From JBHIKY01 sp042139015 (GTDB lineage: Bacteria; Bacillota; Bacilli; Bacillales; Marinococcaceae), in the NCBI RefSeq assembly GCF_042139015.1, contig NZ_JBHIKY010000004.1, positions 175,967 to 239,966 of the forward strand: a stretch of 64,000 bases of DNA, written 5' to 3'. Positions 52,677 to 62,096 of the stretch are shown here, piece by piece; the stretch's first letter is position 1, and the number at the start of each line of letters is the position of its first letter. The notes beneath the pieces are model-generated. The model was not told the origin of the DNA, ran no database searches, and saw only the letters and a list, made by a program, of their open reading frames with translations. A program made the position numbers and the translations under genes.

Positions 52677-53321
52677 TTAACTTTTCACCAGAATATTTTC
52701 ATTTTTTCTTTTTTCGAGTTTATTCATTGCATGTGTTACTATCCACATTTGGGCATAAGCTATTAAACTTCCTGAAAAGAATAGAAGAAACACAGGAAAA
52801 GCAAAGATTAAATATATTAATAAAGCTATTAAAACTCCCATTCCCAATACAAGGTGTAAATTTAATACTCCAATTAATAGTGAAGACCTGATATTAACGT
52901 ACCATGGCGCGTCGAAATTCACATATACCGGAAAGATATTTAGAATGACAAGCACATAAAAGAATAAAGTAATATAAAAACAAAATACGATCCAAGGTTG
53001 AAAATTAAACTCTGTGCTGATAAGCACCTGGTAATTAATAAATAGGATTATTCCAGTTATCGTTAAACTCCATCCATATAAATTACTTTTGATAAAATTA
53101 CTTTTAAATTCCGATAAAAACCTTTGAAAGATGGGGACTTTCTCACCTAATATCCATCTCCTTACCACTGCTAGCATAGCAACAGTTGCAGGGAAAAAAC
53201 CTCCAATTAAGAGACCCGCCATGCTAAAGATAAGCCATAACAAATTCACAAAAGCAAAGTTAGCCATCCATCGGAAATAAAAATTTAAATTTTCCTGGAT
53301 ACTAATCAGCCCCTTTTTCAT
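52677..53321 (-). CDS. YesL-family (DUF624) membrane protein
   Basis: About 214 residues with five or six hydrophobic segments. RWMANFAFVNLLWLIFSMAG near residue 16 is the family signature. YesL-like proteins often accompany ABC importers for plant polysaccharide fragments, as here with abfA and araNPQ; their biochemical role is unknown. The start is uncertain; ATG 53321 fits family length. Confidence 0.83.
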   Translation of the reverse strand: MKKGLISIQENLNFYFRWMANFAFVNLLWLIFSMAGLLIGGFFPATVAMLAVVRRWILGEKVPIFQRFLSEFKSNFIKSNLYGWSLTITGIILFINYQVLISTEFNFQPWIVFCFYITLFFYVLVILNIFPVYVNFDAPWYVNIRSSLLIGVLNLHLVLGMGVLIALLIYLIFAFPVFLLFFSGSLIAYAQMWIVTHAMNKLEKRKNENILVKS

Positions 53322-53385
53322 TAAATATGGGATTAAGCATAGAAATGGAGCTGGTGCCAATTCTATGCTCAAAACCCTGCATTAT

Positions 53386-54924
53386 TTATGAAGGATCCAG
53401 TTCAATAACTATCACTGATTTAGGTGGAATAGTTATTGATAAACCATTTCCTTCAACTTTCATATCATTAAATTCCTCTGGTTTAACGCGATCGGTCATT
53501 TCAAATGTGTTATGGTCATTGATATTCTCTGAAGTTAGAATGCGGCCGCCTGCGCTGGAAAAAGAAGAGATCCCATCAATATTACAAGTAATTTCTTCTG
53601 ATTGAGTTGGATGTATATTGCATATGGAGATGTGAACTTTTCCATTGTCATCCTGTGAAGCAGATACATTTAACTGATCGATACTGTCTCCATCCATTGA
53701 GTACGATTTGCTTTCCACTTCTGTCGGCAGTAAAACAGCGTTTTGGTGAACTTTGAACATTTCAAATACATGATAGGATGGAGTTAATACCATTTTTTCT
53801 TTATCCGTTAATATCATAGCCTGAAGGACGTTAATCATCTGAGCAATGTTTGCCATTTTAACGCGGTCACAATGGTTATTAAATATATTAAGATTAATGC
53901 CTGCTATTAGAGCATCTCTCAAAGTGTTCTGCTGATATAGAAATCCTGGATTTGTTCCTGGTTCTACCTTAAACCACGTCCCCCACTCATCTATAATTAA
54001 GCCTACATTTTTATCTGGATCATGCTTATCCATAACTTCCCCATGTTTAATAATCAGCTCTTCGATAAAAAGGGTTCTTTTCATATATTCGAACCATTGT
54101 TTTTCATCAAAATCAGCAGCTAACGTATAATTGGCGCGATTTCGTGTGTAATAATGGAGTCCAATGCCATGCATGGACGGACGATAATGATCCCACGTAG
54201 AATCTATGACTCTATCGACAGGTGGTGTGTATTTCCCCACACCTTCCCGCATAATAACATCTGTCCAATGATAATCTGCTTCACTTGGTCCACATGCAAT
54301 TTTGTAAATTTCATTCCCAGAGAAATTCTTAACGAAAGATTGGAATTGACGATACTCATCTGCATATTTTTCTACACGCATCGTACCCCCGCAGCCCCAG
54401 TTTTCATTTCCAATACCAAAGAATTTTAACTTCCAGGCTTTTTCCCTCCCATTTTTTCTTCGTAAGTTGGCCATTGGAGACTCACCATCAAAGGTAATAT
54501 ATTCAATCCATTCCTGCATTTCTAATACAGTCCCGCTTCCAACATTTCCGCATATATATGGTTCACATTCCAATTGTTCACAAAGATCCAAAAATTCATG
54601 GGTGCCAAAATGATTGCTTTCAGTGACCTTCCCCCAGTTAGTATTTACTATACTTGGCCTTTCTTCCCGAGGACCAATCCCATCCTTCCAGTGATACTCA
54701 TCCGCAAAACATCCTCCCGGCCACCTTAAGTTAGGAATATTAAGACCTCTTAAAGCATTTACCACGTCGTTGCGAATTCCTCTTGTATTAGGTATATCAG
54801 AATCTTCGCCTACCCATATGCCCTCGTAAACACAACGTCCTAAGTGTTCGGCAAAATGTCCATATATATGTTCACTGATTTTTTCATTACCATTACTTTG
54901 ATTAACCTTAATAGATGACGTCAT
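53386..54924 (-). CDS. abfA: Alpha-L-arabinofuranosidase, GH51
   Basis: A 512-residue cytosolic GH51 enzyme. Family blocks include SEHIYGHFAEHLGRCVYEGIW at residues 17-37 and LRWPGGCFADEYHWKDGIG near residue 70. The acid/base glutamate is in GIGNENWGCGG near residue 175, and the nucleophile glutamate in LIIDEWGTWFK near residue 292. It releases arabinose from imported arabino-oligosaccharides. No signal peptide. It follows the araNPQ importer in the same operon. Confidence 0.95.
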   Translation of the reverse strand: MTSSIKVNQSNGNEKISEHIYGHFAEHLGRCVYEGIWVGEDSDIPNTRGIRNDVVNALRGLNIPNLRWPGGCFADEYHWKDGIGPREERPSIVNTNWGKVTESNHFGTHEFLDLCEQLECEPYICGNVGSGTVLEMQEWIEYITFDGESPMANLRRKNGREKAWKLKFFGIGNENWGCGGTMRVEKYADEYRQFQSFVKNFSGNEIYKIACGPSEADYHWTDVIMREGVGKYTPPVDRVIDSTWDHYRPSMHGIGLHYYTRNRANYTLAADFDEKQWFEYMKRTLFIEELIIKHGEVMDKHDPDKNVGLIIDEWGTWFKVEPGTNPGFLYQQNTLRDALIAGINLNIFNNHCDRVKMANIAQMINVLQAMILTDKEKMVLTPSYHVFEMFKVHQNAVLLPTEVESKSYSMDGDSIDQLNVSASQDDNGKVHISICNIHPTQSEEITCNIDGISSFSSAGGRILTSENINDHNTFEMTDRVKPEEFNDMKVEGNGLSITIPPKSVIVIELDPS

Positions 54925-54970
54925 TTATTACATACAACTCCTTTAAGTATTTTTATATTTTAAGACATTG

Positions 54971-55810
54971 TCAGCCTTTAACTCCTCCAGCTGTTATACC
55001 TGAGATAAAATATTTTTGAGCAAATAGAAATACGATAATAATAGGAAGCACAGTGATGATAGATCCAGAAATTAAGATATCATAGTTATTTCCGTATGGG
55101 CTCAGTAAGCCTGCAAGGCCGATAGGCAGCGTTGCCATATCCGTGGTTCTCAAGACAATGAGCGGCCACAAGAAATTATTCCAGCTGAACATTGCAATAA
55201 GAATGGCCATTGTTCCATAAGCAGGGGTCATCAATGGAGCCATTATTTTAAAGAAGATCCCGTATTCTGTTGATCCATCAATTCTCGCTGCATCCATTAG
55301 TTCTTTAGGCAGGCCAAGGGAGTATTGCCTAAAAAAGAAGACTGCCAGCGGGTAGACTATCATAGGCAGTACCACCCCTGTATAACTATTAATTAACCCT
55401 AAAAAACTCATTAGGTTAAATAGTGGCAGCATAAGGATTTCAAAAGGAACCATCATTACTACTAATACCAACAAAAATACTATTCCTTTTCCTTTAAAAT
55501 CATACATTGCGATACTGTATCCAACCAATGAGGAAAAGAAAAGCGCCAATACCGTTGTAAAGAAACTAACCAGAAGGCTGTTAAAAAACCACCTGAAATA
55601 AATCGATCCTTCGGTAAATAGAAAAAGGTAATTATCAATACTTAACAGTTCTGGCTGCAGCTGCAAATTCAAACCAAATCTCATTAGCTCTGTAGTAGGT
55701 TTTAAGGAAGCCAGTAATAATGCTAATAACGGAAACAAAGCGATAGCTGCTGGTACGATTAGAATAAGCATTAATATTATGGAGATGACTTTCCCCTTAT
55801 TGTTCTTCAC
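54971..55810 (-). CDS. araQ: Arabino-oligosaccharide ABC permease, AraQ type
   Basis: A 279-residue CUT1 permease with six transmembrane helices. The ATPase-docking loop DAARIDGSTEYGIFFKIM is near residue 175. Partner of AraP. Identified by position in an araNPQ-abfA operon. No ATPase gene nearby. Confidence 0.9.
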   Translation of the reverse strand: MKNNKGKVISIILMLILIVPAAIALFPLLALLLASLKPTTELMRFGLNLQLQPELLSIDNYLFLFTEGSIYFRWFFNSLLVSFFTTVLALFFSSLVGYSIAMYDFKGKGIVFLLVLVVMMVPFEILMLPLFNLMSFLGLINSYTGVVLPMIVYPLAVFFFRQYSLGLPKELMDAARIDGSTEYGIFFKIMAPLMTPAYGTMAILIAMFSWNNFLWPLIVLRTTDMATLPIGLAGLLSPYGNNYDILISGSIITVLPIIIVFLFAQKYFISGITAGGVKG

Positions 55811-55821
55811 ACTTCTCCCCC

Positions 55822-56739
55822 CTAGTCTTTTTTAAAGGCTCCCATGACTTTTAGATTGATCATGCTGATAATAAATACAACGATGAGAAGTACCATGCCA
55901 ATAGCTGAGCCGTAGCCGAGGTTATTATATTGAAAACCTTCTCGATATATTAACCCCACTAATGTTAAATTAATATCCAGGGGAGCGTTCACCTGCCAAA
56001 ATACATATGCTTCTTCGAACATACGAAACCCTGCAAATATCGTTATGGAAACTACATAGATCGTTACTGGTTTAAGATAAGGTAAAGTAACATGAATAAA
56101 CTTATCTACCATTGAAGCACCATCAATTTCAGCAGCTTCATACATTTCTTTTGGAACATTTTGCAAACCTGCTAAAAAGTAAAGAAGGTTGACTCCCATC
56201 CATCTCCATGCTGCAAGAGTTACCATTAGAAACATCAGGGTATGCTCGCCGCCTCTCCAATCTATACTGGAAAAACCAAAAAAGGAGATAAATTGATTAG
56301 CTATGGCCGAATCAGATTCAGCGAACATTAATCGAAAGATAACACCAGCAACGATGGTAGACGTTAATGCTGGTACAAACAAAGCTGCTCTATACATCGG
56401 CTTAAATTTAACAAATTTAGAATTTAATGCAATAGCAAGCAGCATAGGGATGGGGATTAAAATAATCAGCGTCCAGAAGGTATATTCAAGTGTATTTTCT
56501 AATGCTGTATAAAAAGTTGAATTGAAAAGCTTTTCATAGTTTGATAATCCGATAAAGGAGGTTTGACCAGGTAAAACTTCTTGAAAACTCATTATCATCG
56601 TTGCAATTAAAGGATATAAATAAAACCCTGCAAATGTAATGATAAATGGACTGACAAATATATATGGTGCTATTTTTTGAGAATAAAATATGCTTTTTAG
56701 ATTTTTAGATTGGGTCTCTGTATGGCTGTTACTATTCAA
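55822..56739 (-). CDS. araP: Arabino-oligosaccharide ABC permease, AraP type
   Basis: About 305 residues, six transmembrane helices. The docking loop EAAEIDGASMVDKFIHVT is near residue 210. A TTG start at 56739 is preceded by GGAGGGG nine bases upstream and gives an N-terminus MNSNSHTETQ of normal length; a longer frame to 56829 has an atypical hydrophobic extension. Confidence 0.9.
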   Translation of the reverse strand: MNSNSHTETQSKNLKSIFYSQKIAPYIFVSPFIITFAGFYLYPLIATMIMSFQEVLPGQTSFIGLSNYEKLFNSTFYTALENTLEYTFWTLIILIPIPMLLAIALNSKFVKFKPMYRAALFVPALTSTIVAGVIFRLMFAESDSAIANQFISFFGFSSIDWRGGEHTLMFLMVTLAAWRWMGVNLLYFLAGLQNVPKEMYEAAEIDGASMVDKFIHVTLPYLKPVTIYVVSITIFAGFRMFEEAYVFWQVNAPLDINLTLVGLIYREGFQYNNLGYGSAIGMVLLIVVFIISMINLKVMGAFKKD

Positions 56740-56851
56740 AATTAAATTCCCCTCCCTCAAACTACCCAATTTCACGAAGCTGATGGTGTGCCCCAATCTT
56801 TGTGGAAAAAGGTAAAAGAGGAATGTCATTCCTCTTTTACACTCAAATATA

Positions 56852-58204
56852 TTATTCTTGTTCAGATCTTAATCGTTCAGCTGCCTCTTCTAGAGCTTCT
56901 TGAGGTGATGTTCCATCTTCAGAAGATATCACTGATGGCATAACCTGGCTCTCTATCAAGTCTCTTGCCAAAGGTGTTTCTTCCGTAATGTTAATATCTG
57001 CTACTTCATCACGGATATCTAATAATGTATCAAAGATGTCGTCCCCGAAATATTGATAGAATTCATTATCTTCCTGCATAACTTCATCATCCCATACGTC
57101 GTGGCGAGGCGGATCAAAACCAAGTTCAGTCCAAATTTTAAGATTTCCCTCTTCTGAGATTTTGGCGTGTTCTAAAAAGTCCATCGCCAGTTCAGTATTT
57201 TCGGACTGTTTAGTGACAGAAGTACCTGTGCCTCCCATACCAGCAGTTCGGTTTCCACCTTCTTCAAAAGCTGGCATTGGACGAATGATCATATCACCTT
57301 TCAAGTCAGGCATATGTTCAAGGAATCGTGAGGCATACCAAAGCGGCATATTAACTGATGCTGCCCCGCCTTGATTCATAAACCCAAAATATTCTTCCTC
57401 AGCATGACTTCCGCCTGGGGTCGTTTCAGCAATTTCCTGGTCATAAATAGTGTCATGAATAAACTGCAGGGTATCAATGTTGGTCTGGTTATCTAAAATA
57501 ACATCGCCATTTACATCGAATACATCAGAACTCTGTTGACTGATCATCTGCACAAAGCTCCACTGACTAACGTCTTCATACGTAGTCATCGGTGTTCCTG
57601 TTTCTTCTACTACAGTCTCACCCGCTTCAACGTAATCATCCCAGGTTTCAATTTCATCAGGATCCACTCCTGCTTCCTCTAAAATAGCTGTGTTGTAAAA
57701 CATAACAGAAGCACCTACGTGAGTTGGAGCACCATAATAGTTTCCATCTTTTGCATAGACATTTAAACGAGATTCTACGAAATTGTCTATTTCAGGCTCA
57801 ATAATGTCATTTAGTGGTTCTAATTGAATATCACCTTGTAAGAAATTTGGGAATCGATTGATTTCAATATCTGCGATATCCGGGGCTCCCTCTCCTGATT
57901 GCAAAGAAACTAAAAGATTGTTATGCATTTCGTCAAAAGGAAAAACTTCAGCCGACAGGTCAATCGGACGATCCGGATTTTCTTCATTCCAGGTTTCTAC
58001 AGCGTCCTCATAAAAAGGAACATGTATACCTTGAAATGTCCAAAAAGTTAACTCGGTAGCGTCTTCATCGCCAGACTCTACTTTCGTTGTTTCAGATTCA
58101 CCTTCTGCAGCTCCTTCTCCCTCAGAATCAGAGCCAGATCCTCCACAAGCTGCAATAAATAAGATTATGAACACAAACGAAATTAGTAAACCTAACTTTT
58201 TCAA
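56852..58204 (-). CDS. araN: Arabino-oligosaccharide-binding lipoprotein
   Basis: A 450-residue extracellular binding protein. Signal peptide MKKLGLLISFVFIILFIAAC with lipobox cysteine at position 20, then an acidic linker (SGSDSEGEGAAEGESET) typical of proteins in saline or alkaline surroundings. First gene of the operon, with promoter 58392-58420 and an AraR-type operator. GGAGGGG precedes the ATG. Confidence 0.92.
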   Translation of the reverse strand: MKKLGLLISFVFIILFIAACGGSGSDSEGEGAAEGESETTKVESGDEDATELTFWTFQGIHVPFYEDAVETWNEENPDRPIDLSAEVFPFDEMHNNLLVSLQSGEGAPDIADIEINRFPNFLQGDIQLEPLNDIIEPEIDNFVESRLNVYAKDGNYYGAPTHVGASVMFYNTAILEEAGVDPDEIETWDDYVEAGETVVEETGTPMTTYEDVSQWSFVQMISQQSSDVFDVNGDVILDNQTNIDTLQFIHDTIYDQEIAETTPGGSHAEEEYFGFMNQGGAASVNMPLWYASRFLEHMPDLKGDMIIRPMPAFEEGGNRTAGMGGTGTSVTKQSENTELAMDFLEHAKISEEGNLKIWTELGFDPPRHDVWDDEVMQEDNEFYQYFGDDIFDTLLDIRDEVADINITEETPLARDLIESQVMPSVISSEDGTSPQEALEEAAERLRSEQE

Positions 58205-58275
58205 TAATTTCCCCTCCTAATGTACTATTTCATACAGCGAAGAATTTACAATTTTTATGATCCCCCCTAACTTTA

Positions 58276-58289
58276 ATTAAGCGCTTACA
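58276..58289 (-). promoter_or_regulatory. cre-like site in the araN leader
   Basis: Minus strand TGTAAGCGCTTAAT resembles the CcpA consensus, with a perfect AAGCGCTT core. It lies about 100 bases downstream of the -10. Confidence 0.55.
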
Positions 58290-58381
58290 AAAAAAAAAAT
58301 AAAAAATAAAAAAGCTGAACTTTCATTTTCGCCATTCAACTTGCATGTATCATTTCTGTAAATTTTCTTAATATTTTTATC

Positions 58382-58395
58382 TTGTACGTACATAT
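58382..58395. promoter_or_regulatory. AraR-type operator overlapping the araN -10
   Basis: TTGTACGTACATAT contains the palindromic TGTACGTACA core of AraR sites. It overlaps the -10 hexamer (58392-58397), so a bound repressor would block initiation. Confidence 0.75.
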
Positions 58396-58420
58396 TATCA
58401 TCTTCATTTTTCCTAGTCAA
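58392..58420 (-). promoter_or_regulatory. Sigma-A promoter of the araNPQ-abfA operon
   Basis: Minus strand TTGACT (58420-58415), 17-base spacer, TAATAT (58397-58392). Leader of about 180 bases before araN. Confidence 0.8.
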
Positions 58421-58710
58421 TGCCTAAAAATTTAAAAAATTATAAAACATTTTCTGATTAAAAATTTTATAATTATGGTAATCAAAAAAGTGTTCACATT
58501 TAACTCAAAGGAAATAAATACACTAAACCTTCTATAAATCAGCATTTTTAATGTGAAGGTTCTCTTTTTACTACCATATCTTTTTTATATAAAAATAGTT
58601 TTATATAAGGATTTTTCCAATCAAATATTATTTATCAAAAGTCACTTTTAAAAATAATAACTATATAATTATTTACTCGAACTTTGTACATCGAACTTCC
58701 AATTAAAAAA

Positions 58711-58727
58711 TTCATCCGTACATATTT
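58711..58727. promoter_or_regulatory. Possible second, upstream AraR site
   Basis: TTCATCCGTACATATTT is a weaker relative of the operator at 58382, lying 330 bases upstream. The rest of 58421-58818 is AT-rich with no gene I can support. Confidence 0.35.
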
Positions 58728-58818
58728 GGGAATTTTATGTAAGCAATTTTACCTGGTTTGTATGTTGTCAACAGGATAGGCTCATAAAGGGAATGCCGAT
58801 TAATTTAACTAATTATCA

Positions 58819-58850
58819 ATAAAAAAAGGCTATTTTTAGATAATAGCCCG
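58819..58850 (-). terminator. Terminator of the PAP2-family gene
   Basis: Minus strand GGCTATT, a short loop, AATAGCC, followed by T7. Confidence 0.75.
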
Positions 58851-58949
58851 CTTAATGGATCACAGATAGAACGGTCACCGGTACAGTGGCCGGTGGCATT
58901 CTGCTGAAAATTTTGAAGGGATACCATATGTCAATGGTAATACATGATT

Positions 58950-59840
58950 CTAGTCGTGCTTAAAGCCATCTTCCTTATCTGTCTGAGTGTGATCTGAACA
59001 GATTTTTCCCTTATCTATGACAAGGGAACTACAAGTGTCAGGAAAATTAAAAGGAATAAACTGCTGGTAATCCACCGGGAAAATGTCCCCGTTGTTAAAA
59101 TCTCTATATGGCTGATCAATGGGGTGTGAATCATTACTTCTTTGAGTCTTCAGATGATCAACAATCAGTGATCCAATATATCTTCCTAATCGAATGCCTT
59201 CTTCATTATCGGATGGAAAATGAACACCGGCATACAGACGGCTGAGTGCATTGTCATGAGCTATCTTTTTGAGTTTGGCTGCTTCGCCGGGGAAAAAATA
59301 GCTGAGTATCACTTGGGTACATCCTGACATGGTGGCGTGTCCAGACGGGTAGGTAGGAAAACGTGGTGTACATAACAGAGTTTTCAGCTTTTGATCAAAT
59401 TGATTAGGTCTGGCAACGTCCCATCGATACTTCAAATCCCATACAATGATCATTGTGTCATTGATGGCTGCCTGTACGACAGCTAATATTCTTGCTGCAT
59501 ATGTTGGACTGACCCCGTAGGTATCAATCAAGCGATCGATAACCGGTGTCCACTGTTTGGTAGGAACGCCTGAACCATAATAGATCCCAATCTTTTTTTG
59601 ATTTGGGGTAAGATTTTTTATCGTACGCTGTACCTTAGTTAATTCTTTATCAAAATCAATTTGGTCAGGCGGAACAATAGGGAGTTTTACCTTTTGACCG
59701 GTTGGACCAAGATAGTTTCCATCTTTTTTTTTCATATAAAACATAGGCCATGATCCGGCCAATGGAGTTACGGGATCATTCGGCGCTGCTGCTTCTCCGG
59801 CATAAGGAGTGTTGGACCAGCGTAAATAACTATTCCTCAA
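58950..59840 (-). CDS. PAP2/vanadium-dependent haloperoxidase-like phosphatase
   Basis: A 296-residue protein with the PAP2 active-site triad. KYRWDVARP (KX6RP) is near residue 137, PTYPSGHATMSG near residue 162, and LSRLYAGVHFPSDNE (SRxxxxH) near residue 205. These residues bind phosphate in acid phosphatases and vanadate in haloperoxidases. No signal peptide or membrane helix is evident. TTG start at 59840 with GAGGTG seven bases upstream. Confidence 0.85.
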   Translation of the reverse strand: MRNSYLRWSNTPYAGEAAAPNDPVTPLAGSWPMFYMKKKDGNYLGPTGQKVKLPIVPPDQIDFDKELTKVQRTIKNLTPNQKKIGIYYGSGVPTKQWTPVIDRLIDTYGVSPTYAARILAVVQAAINDTMIIVWDLKYRWDVARPNQFDQKLKTLLCTPRFPTYPSGHATMSGCTQVILSYFFPGEAAKLKKIAHDNALSRLYAGVHFPSDNEEGIRLGRYIGSLIVDHLKTQRSNDSHPIDQPYRDFNNGDIFPVDYQQFIPFNFPDTCSSLVIDKGKICSDHTQTDKEDGFKHD

Positions 59841-60022
59841 CGTTCATCACCTCATTTATATATATATGAAACAAAGATATATGGGTGCAATGACTTGAGG
59901 ACCTCTGTATTAATTGAAAAGGTAAGGGTTTAATCTCAAAGAAGGAAATTGGATTTCCACATGTGTTTTAAACACGAGAAAAATTCTCATAATTTTTATT
60001 ATAACCATTTTTCACCTTCAAT

Positions 60023-60053
60023 TTGACATTGAAATCGATTACTATGGTATTAA
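60023..60053 (+). promoter_or_regulatory. Promoter of the leader-ABC exporter unit
   Basis: TTGACA (60023-60028) with TATTAA (60048-60053) preceded by TG, an extended -10; the spacer is 19 bases. Transcription would start only a few bases before the leader ribosome binding site. Confidence 0.5.
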
Positions 60054-60076
60054 CTTAACAAAAGGAGGCTATTTAC

Positions 60077-60133
60077 ATGAGACACATTGTTGCATTAACC
60101 GTATCAGCATATAAGGGTGGAATGCCTTCTTAA
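60077..60133 (+). CDS. 18-codon leader peptide of the ABC exporter
   Basis: ATG with AAAGGAGG eight bases upstream; product MRHIVALTVSAYKGGMPS, then TAA. Its last codons form half of a perfect 10-bp hairpin (CATATAAGGG 60108-60117 with CCCTTATATG 60145-60154). Size, strong initiation site and position before an exporter gene are typical of antibiotic-sensing leader peptides. The sequence itself is not recognised. Confidence 0.65.
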   Translation: MRHIVALTVSAYKGGMPS

Positions 60134-60154
60134 GTGTACGATCCCCCTTATATG
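60108..60154 (+). promoter_or_regulatory. Attenuator-like hairpin in the exporter leader
   Basis: CATATAAGGG/CCCTTATATG form a perfect 10-bp stem overlapping the leader stop. The 3' arm, CCCCCTT, can also pair with AAAGGGG (60176-60182), the ribosome binding site of the exporter. The two pairings exclude one another, so ribosome position on the leader could switch translation of the exporter. Only a short T-run follows, so translation control is likelier than termination. Confidence 0.55.
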
Positions 60155-60188
60155 TGTTTTAGGCAATAACATAATAAAGGGGTAATTT

Positions 60189-61931
60189 ATGAGTTTTCCA
60201 GTTAAAAAATTTCTTTCGTATTATAAACCATATTTAAGAATTTTCATTATTGTCTTAACTTGTGCATTAATCACTTCATCACTCACTCTGTTGTTTCCCC
60301 TGCTTGTTCGCTACGTCACGAAAGACTTGTTAGAAGAGGGGTTATCTAACTCATTTCATGAAGTGGTATGGGTCGGCGGTCTGATGCTATTATTAGTGGT
60401 CATACAGAACATCGGAAACTATTTTGTCGATTATAAAGGTCATGAAATTGGTGCGCGTATGGAAAGTGATATGCGCAGTGAATTATTTTCTCATATGCAG
60501 AATTTATCGTTCAGCTTTTATGATAAGCAAAAAACCGGACAGCTGATGACACGAATTACTAATGATTTGCTGCTGGTGTCTGAGCTTTATCATCATGGAC
60601 CCGAAGATTACGTGAAGTACTTTGTTCGTTTACTCGGAGCATTTGTGATTCTCTTTTTTATTAATGCTCCCTTAACCATCGCGGTTTTTTGCTTTTTGCC
60701 GGTACTAGGTTTCTTTTCCTTGTATTTTAATAAAAAACTGAATTTTGCCTTAACTCATAATAAAGAGCGGATCAGCGATGTTAATGCTCAGGTGGAAGAC
60801 AGTCTCGCCGGCATTCGCGTAGTTCAGTCATTTGCAAATGAGGAAGAAGAAATCAAGAAATTTAACAAGGAAAATGACCGGTTTTTAGAAAGTCGAAAAG
60901 GCACCTATAAAGCAGAAGCCTACTTTTATAATGGAGCGGAAGCTTTCATTCAACTGATCACGATTACCGTTGTCATCTTCGGTTCTATGCAAATCATGAA
61001 TGCTTCTCTCGACCTGCCTGACTTAATAACGTTCCTGCTGTACATCGGATTTATGGTGGAACCGATGCAGCGTCTTACTCACATGAGTACCCAACTCCAA
61101 GAAGGAATTACCGGCTTTCAGAGGTTTATGGAAATTATGAATACTCCACCTGCCATTAAAAATGACGCAGAAAACAGGGATTTTATAAACATTCGTGGTC
61201 AGATCGAGTTTAAGGATGTATCTTTTCAATATGAACCATCGCTGGTTCCAGTATTTGAAAATTTGTCTTTAAACATTTCTCCTGGTGAATATGTAGCCAT
61301 TGTCGGACCTTCGGGAGCTGGCAAGACTACATTAAGCTCTCTCATTCCGCGTTTTTATGAGGTAACAGCTGGAGGAATCTATCTGGATGGGAAAAATATC
61401 AAAGACCTCAACCTGTCATATCTGCGTAACAACATTGGGATTGTCCAGCAGGACGTCTACCTTTTTGCAGGAACGGTCATAGAAAACATTCGTTACGGTT
61501 TCCCTGAAGCCACAGATGAAGAAGCCATAACAGCAGCCAAGCTTGCTAATGCTCATGAATTCATTATGGAATTACCTCATGGGTATCATTCCGAAATCGG
61601 GCAGCGCGGAGTTCGTCTGTCAGGAGGACAAAAGCAACGCCTGAGTATTGCACGCGTATTTTTAAAAAACCCACCGATTCTCATCCTCGATGAAGCCACA
61701 AGCGCTTTAGACAATGAAAGTGAGAATGTTGTCAAAGAGTCTCTGGAGCTATTAGCAAAAGGACGCACTACGCTGGTCATTGCTCATCGATTATCTACCA
61801 TTCGGAATGCTGAAAAAATTGTAGTTTTATCTAAAGGAAACATTGTAGAAAAAGGAACCCATGAGTCCCTGCTTAACAGGGATGGCCCTTACTCTCAGTT
61901 GTATTCCAAGCAGTTTGAGGTTCAGATTTAA
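60189..61931 (+). CDS. ABC multidrug-type half exporter (membrane domain plus ATPase)
   Basis: A 580-residue type IV exporter. Six membrane helices cover residues 1-300. The nucleotide-binding domain has Walker A GPSGAGKTT near residue 373, signature LSGGQKQRLSIAR near residue 477, Walker B ILILDEATSALD near residue 498, and the H-loop IAHRLS near residue 530. It works as a dimer, probably a homodimer, exporting drugs, lipids or peptides. AAAGGGG precedes the ATG and may be masked by leader RNA. Confidence 0.92.
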   Translation: MSFPVKKFLSYYKPYLRIFIIVLTCALITSSLTLLFPLLVRYVTKDLLEEGLSNSFHEVVWVGGLMLLLVVIQNIGNYFVDYKGHEIGARMESDMRSELFSHMQNLSFSFYDKQKTGQLMTRITNDLLLVSELYHHGPEDYVKYFVRLLGAFVILFFINAPLTIAVFCFLPVLGFFSLYFNKKLNFALTHNKERISDVNAQVEDSLAGIRVVQSFANEEEEIKKFNKENDRFLESRKGTYKAEAYFYNGAEAFIQLITITVVIFGSMQIMNASLDLPDLITFLLYIGFMVEPMQRLTHMSTQLQEGITGFQRFMEIMNTPPAIKNDAENRDFINIRGQIEFKDVSFQYEPSLVPVFENLSLNISPGEYVAIVGPSGAGKTTLSSLIPRFYEVTAGGIYLDGKNIKDLNLSYLRNNIGIVQQDVYLFAGTVIENIRYGFPEATDEEAITAAKLANAHEFIMELPHGYHSEIGQRGVRLSGGQKQRLSIARVFLKNPPILILDEATSALDNESENVVKESLELLAKGRTTLVIAHRLSTIRNAEKIVVLSKGNIVEKGTHESLLNRDGPYSQLYSKQFEVQI

Positions 61932-62015
61932 TCGTTTAGAAGGAAGTTACTCTGTCTTTTGCGACGGTTTCTCTTAGATTGACGTAAGAGTTGGTAACCA
62001 GTAAACAAATTACTC

Positions 62016-62062
62016 AGCCCTAAACGGCTCCAATAGGAGTTGTTTAGGGTTCTTTCTTTTTG
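62016..62062 (+). terminator. Intrinsic terminator after the ABC exporter
   Basis: AGCCCTAAACGGCTCC pairs with GGAGTTGTTTAGGGTT (several G-T pairs) around a short loop, followed by a T-rich tract. Confidence 0.8.
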
Positions 62063-62096
62063 TTGTCCATAATCTAAAGAAGAGATCTTTTCAAAA

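Noticed and set aside
58205..58949. A gene in the long AT-rich gap upstream of araN
   Set aside because: No ORF with a ribosome binding site; only regulatory sites and a terminator are supported.
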